In this document: piece after piece, positions 16,842 to 18,575 of the stretch
How positions within the stretch are numbered: the stretch's first letter is position 1
Layout of the letters: each line of letters starts with the position of its first letter
DNA from: Candidatus Sabulitectum sp.
GTDB taxonomy: Bacteria; Fermentibacterota; Fermentibacteria; Fermentibacterales; JCC-6
Assembly (NCBI GenBank): GCA_023136985.1
Contig: JAGLQD010000066.1
Location: forward strand, 1 to 18,575
Length of the DNA stretch: 18,575 nt
Reading direction: 5' to 3'
Position numbers and translations under genes: made by a program
The notes under the pieces: generated by a model
The model's input: only the letters and a program-made list of their open reading frames with translations
What the model was told of the DNA's origin: nothing
Databases searched by the model: none

Positions 16842-18253
16842 GAACCTTCATTGTTTTCACTTTGAGCAATACGCTTTTTCATAGTTGCTTTTGCGTGTGC
16901 GGTCATATCACCCATTCCATCTCCAAAGAAATTCTTTGGCCAATTCTTAATATTACCAAATGTATCTATTTGCAGGGCTTCAAGTGTAGAAGGGCTTTTA
17001 CCATTATCTGCAAAGTATGTTGAGACCCGATCAGTAGTGATAGAATCTTCAGCAATACGCCTTTGCAGTCTCTTTAAAAAATATTCAGAATGCGTTTCGA
17101 TAATTAGCTGAATGTTTCTGTCCTTGCCATTTTCTTTAGAATTTATGACATCAGTCATCGCATCTGCTAAAGCAGATTGTGCGCTTGGATGCAAATGAAT
17201 CTCAGGTTGCTCCATAATAATAATGGATCCTGGTGGTGCATAAAAACACTGTACTAAAACAGGAAGCACCTGTGAAATACCAAAGCCAACATCAGGAAGA
17301 TCTACTGAATCTCGCGCTCCTCTGGTTCGTACCCGAACCTCATATTCCTGCCTTTGCTCAGAGAGTTGCTGAACACTAAATTCTTCAATCAAGCCCATTT
17401 CCTTAAGTTTCTGGGCTATGATTTCTTCTATAGGTAACGTTTTAGATGCACGCTTGGCACCAGATTTGACTAACCCAATTTTTCTACCACGCCCTGCAAG
17501 AATTGTAGCGATCGCATTTTCTCCAGAATAGCCGACACTTTCTGGATTGATGCCACCCCATCTGTACAATCGTTCCGCCTTGGATCGTAGAGGACCTAAA
17601 TAGTAGATTGAATTAAATAGTCTCTCCTGCATAAGATTTAGCTCTTGAACAAAATCGGCATTTTGATAGTAAGCAACTAGTTCATCAGGAAATCCATAAA
17701 ATCGAACTGCCTCCTTCAATGTCCAAACACGCATTTTCTTTCTTTTGAAATCATACTGTTCTGATTCCACCTGATATTCAAACTTGGTGCCAGGCTTTCG
17801 CTTTAACCCTACAGACAATACATCTGACCCTTTGTTAATTAATTTATACTGAAACAATTCAACAGCCAACAGATCCTCATGTGCTCCACTCATCCCAACA
17901 ACTGCCTGAAAGACAAGTGTGTCTCCTGAAAAAGTTGTACCTGAAACAGGATCTCTAACCTTTAGTGCTTTGTCCAAGCTCCATTTGTATTCAAATTCAA
18001 TCTTGTTCTTCAGCTCTCTGTTAAAAACCATTTCCCTGTAGGAGCCAAGCTGAGCTGCTGAATTCTTCCCTCCGGGATTAAAGACAGCTTTACGATCCGA
18101 AGATTGTACTGTCTGCTTCAACATCATCAGAAATTGTCCAATACTCGACTTACCTGAACTGTTCGCTCCAAAGAATAGCGTTATTGGTGACATTTCAATT
18201 GTGCCTGTATCTTGCCATGCTTTAAAATTCTTGATTTGCAATTGCTGTATCAT
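16838..18253 (-). CDS. AAA/ABC-type ATPase with DUF3696-like C-terminus
   Basis: This 471-residue protein is an SMC/OLD-like ABC ATPase. It begins MIQQLQIKNFKAWQDTG, the typical opening strand, followed by Walker A FGANSSGKSS (28-37). A long insert (~90-320) follows; then the signature-like region GFGISQVLPVL, Walker B IIIMEQPEIHLHP around Glu348, and the switch histidine in IIETHSEYF (His388). The end resembles DUF3696, found on stand-alone ATPases of defence loci. Gln349 stands where many ABC proteins have the catalytic Glu, though 'E-(N/Q)-PE' is common in this subfamily. Both ends overlap the neighbours by ATGA. It may act as the sensor or switch for the PIN-like nuclease encoded next; I do not know its partner from sequence alone. 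Confidence 0.8.
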   Translation of the reverse strand: MIQQLQIKNFKAWQDTGTIEMSPITLFFGANSSGKSSIGQFLMMLKQTVQSSDRKAVFNPGGKNSAAQLGSYREMVFNRELKNKIEFEYKWSLDKALKVRDPVSGTTFSGDTLVFQAVVGMSGAHEDLLAVELFQYKLINKGSDVLSVGLKRKPGTKFEYQVESEQYDFKRKKMRVWTLKEAVRFYGFPDELVAYYQNADFVQELNLMQERLFNSIYYLGPLRSKAERLYRWGGINPESVGYSGENAIATILAGRGRKIGLVKSGAKRASKTLPIEEIIAQKLKEMGLIEEFSVQQLSEQRQEYEVRVRTRGARDSVDLPDVGFGISQVLPVLVQCFYAPPGSIIIMEQPEIHLHPSAQSALADAMTDVINSKENGKDRNIQLIIETHSEYFLKRLQRRIAEDSITTDRVSTYFADNGKSPSTLEALQIDTFGNIKNWPKNFFGDGMGDMTAHAKATMKKRIAQSENNEGS

Positions 18254-18575
18254 ATATCTTCTCCCATCCGTGTTACGGCTTGATCATACCACATAAGGAG
18301 CTTAGGGTCTTCTTGAAGAATCTTCTCAGGTATTTTCTCGGCGACAGCAATAATTGTTGCATAATCTCTATCTTGCCATGCTTTCTTAAAGCCTGCTCGC
18401 ACCGCCTCAAGGCGGAATACTTTCAATCTCTTCTTCTTGAATTCAACATACTCTTTAAATTCTTTTAGAAGAGCTCTCTCTCGAACTTTTTCAAGATCAC
18501 CAGATTTCTTTGGATCAGGGGCATACCAGCGATCTTTCGCCTTCAAAACAAGTGAGGGATCATCTTTGTTAAGAT
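18250..18575 (-). CDS. pglX: C-terminal end of a PglXI/DUF1156-type adenine DNA methyltransferase (5' partial)
   Basis: The frame is open to the window edge, so the TTG at 18546 is not a true start; the visible 108 residues are the end of a larger protein. The pattern RWYAPDP, DLEKVRERALLKEF, then FRLEAVRAGFKKAW, DYATIIAVAEKIPE, and LQEDPKLLMWYDQA recalls the C-terminus of DUF1156-containing adenine methyltransferases, the PglXI of BREX type 3. No catalytic motif lies in the visible part, so the call rests on this C-terminal pattern and on the brxHII-pglZ-brxA genes downstream. It overlaps the ATPase gene by ATGA. The intact protein would methylate adenine to mark host DNA and be essential for the system's self-recognition. 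Confidence 0.6.
   Translation of the reverse strand, partial: LNKDDPSLVLKAKDRWYAPDPKKSGDLEKVRERALLKEFKEYVEFKKKRLKVFRLEAVRAGFKKAWQDRDYATIIAVAEKIPEKILQEDPKLLMWYDQAVTRMGEDI

Noticed and set aside
18250..18546. Separate 98-residue protein starting at TTG 18546
   Set aside because: The frame stays open upstream to the window edge and the sequence resembles the C-terminus of a DUF1156-type methyltransferase, so it is a truncated larger gene.
1..18575. CRISPR array, tRNA or rRNA genes, insertion-sequence ends, attachment sites
   Set aside because: I looked for regularly spaced repeats, cloverleaf-like segments and flanking direct repeats and saw none I could support.

Overview
This window looks like a chromosomal stretch from a bacterium of the FCB superphylum or a related lineage (Cloacimonadota/Fermentibacterota-like is a guess) carrying an anti-phage defence island. 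The lineage hint is that both left-hand genes encode exported proteins ending in a 'PNP' beta-sandwich sorting domain, the type IX secretion signature typical of FCB bacteria. By eye the left 2.9 kb is clearly more GC-rich than the rest, which suggests that the island from about 3.0 kb onward was acquired separately.

Layout. 1-348 (+) is the 3' end of a secreted repeat protein. 757-2163 (-) is a complete secreted protein with a signal peptide and the same kind of C-terminal sorting domain, with a recognisable promoter upstream. 2462-2767 (+) is a small cysteine-free protein resembling the DUF6788 family, driven by a near-consensus promoter placed so that the mRNA should be leaderless. 2768-3301 holds only short broken frames.

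Right of that are two convergent defence operons. The plus-strand one (3302-10154) encodes a PLD-fold nuclease-like protein with a C-terminal winged-helix-like segment, a DNA cytosine-C5 methyltransferase, a 998-residue protein with an N-terminal GHKL ATPase of MORC/Hsp90/MutL type and a C-terminal histidine-kinase module, and a receiver-like protein that keeps the phosphoacceptor Asp, Thr and Lys. This reads as a restriction-like module wired to a two-component relay. I cannot match it to a named defence system, and it is the best candidate for something new.

The minus-strand operon (10157-18575) is a BREX type 3-like locus: the 3' end of a PglXI/DUF1156-type adenine methyltransferase, an SNF2 helicase (BrxHII), PglZ and a BrxA-like protein. 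Three extra genes sit between pglX and brxHII: an AAA/ABC-type ATPase (DUF3696-like), a PIN-like nuclease and an Rnl2-type RNA ligase. All joints in this operon are 1-4 base overlaps, or about 10-20 bases depending on start choice, so the insertion is translationally integrated. BrxC and BrxF would be expected to the right of the window. The two operons meet tail to tail with only two bases between their stop codons.
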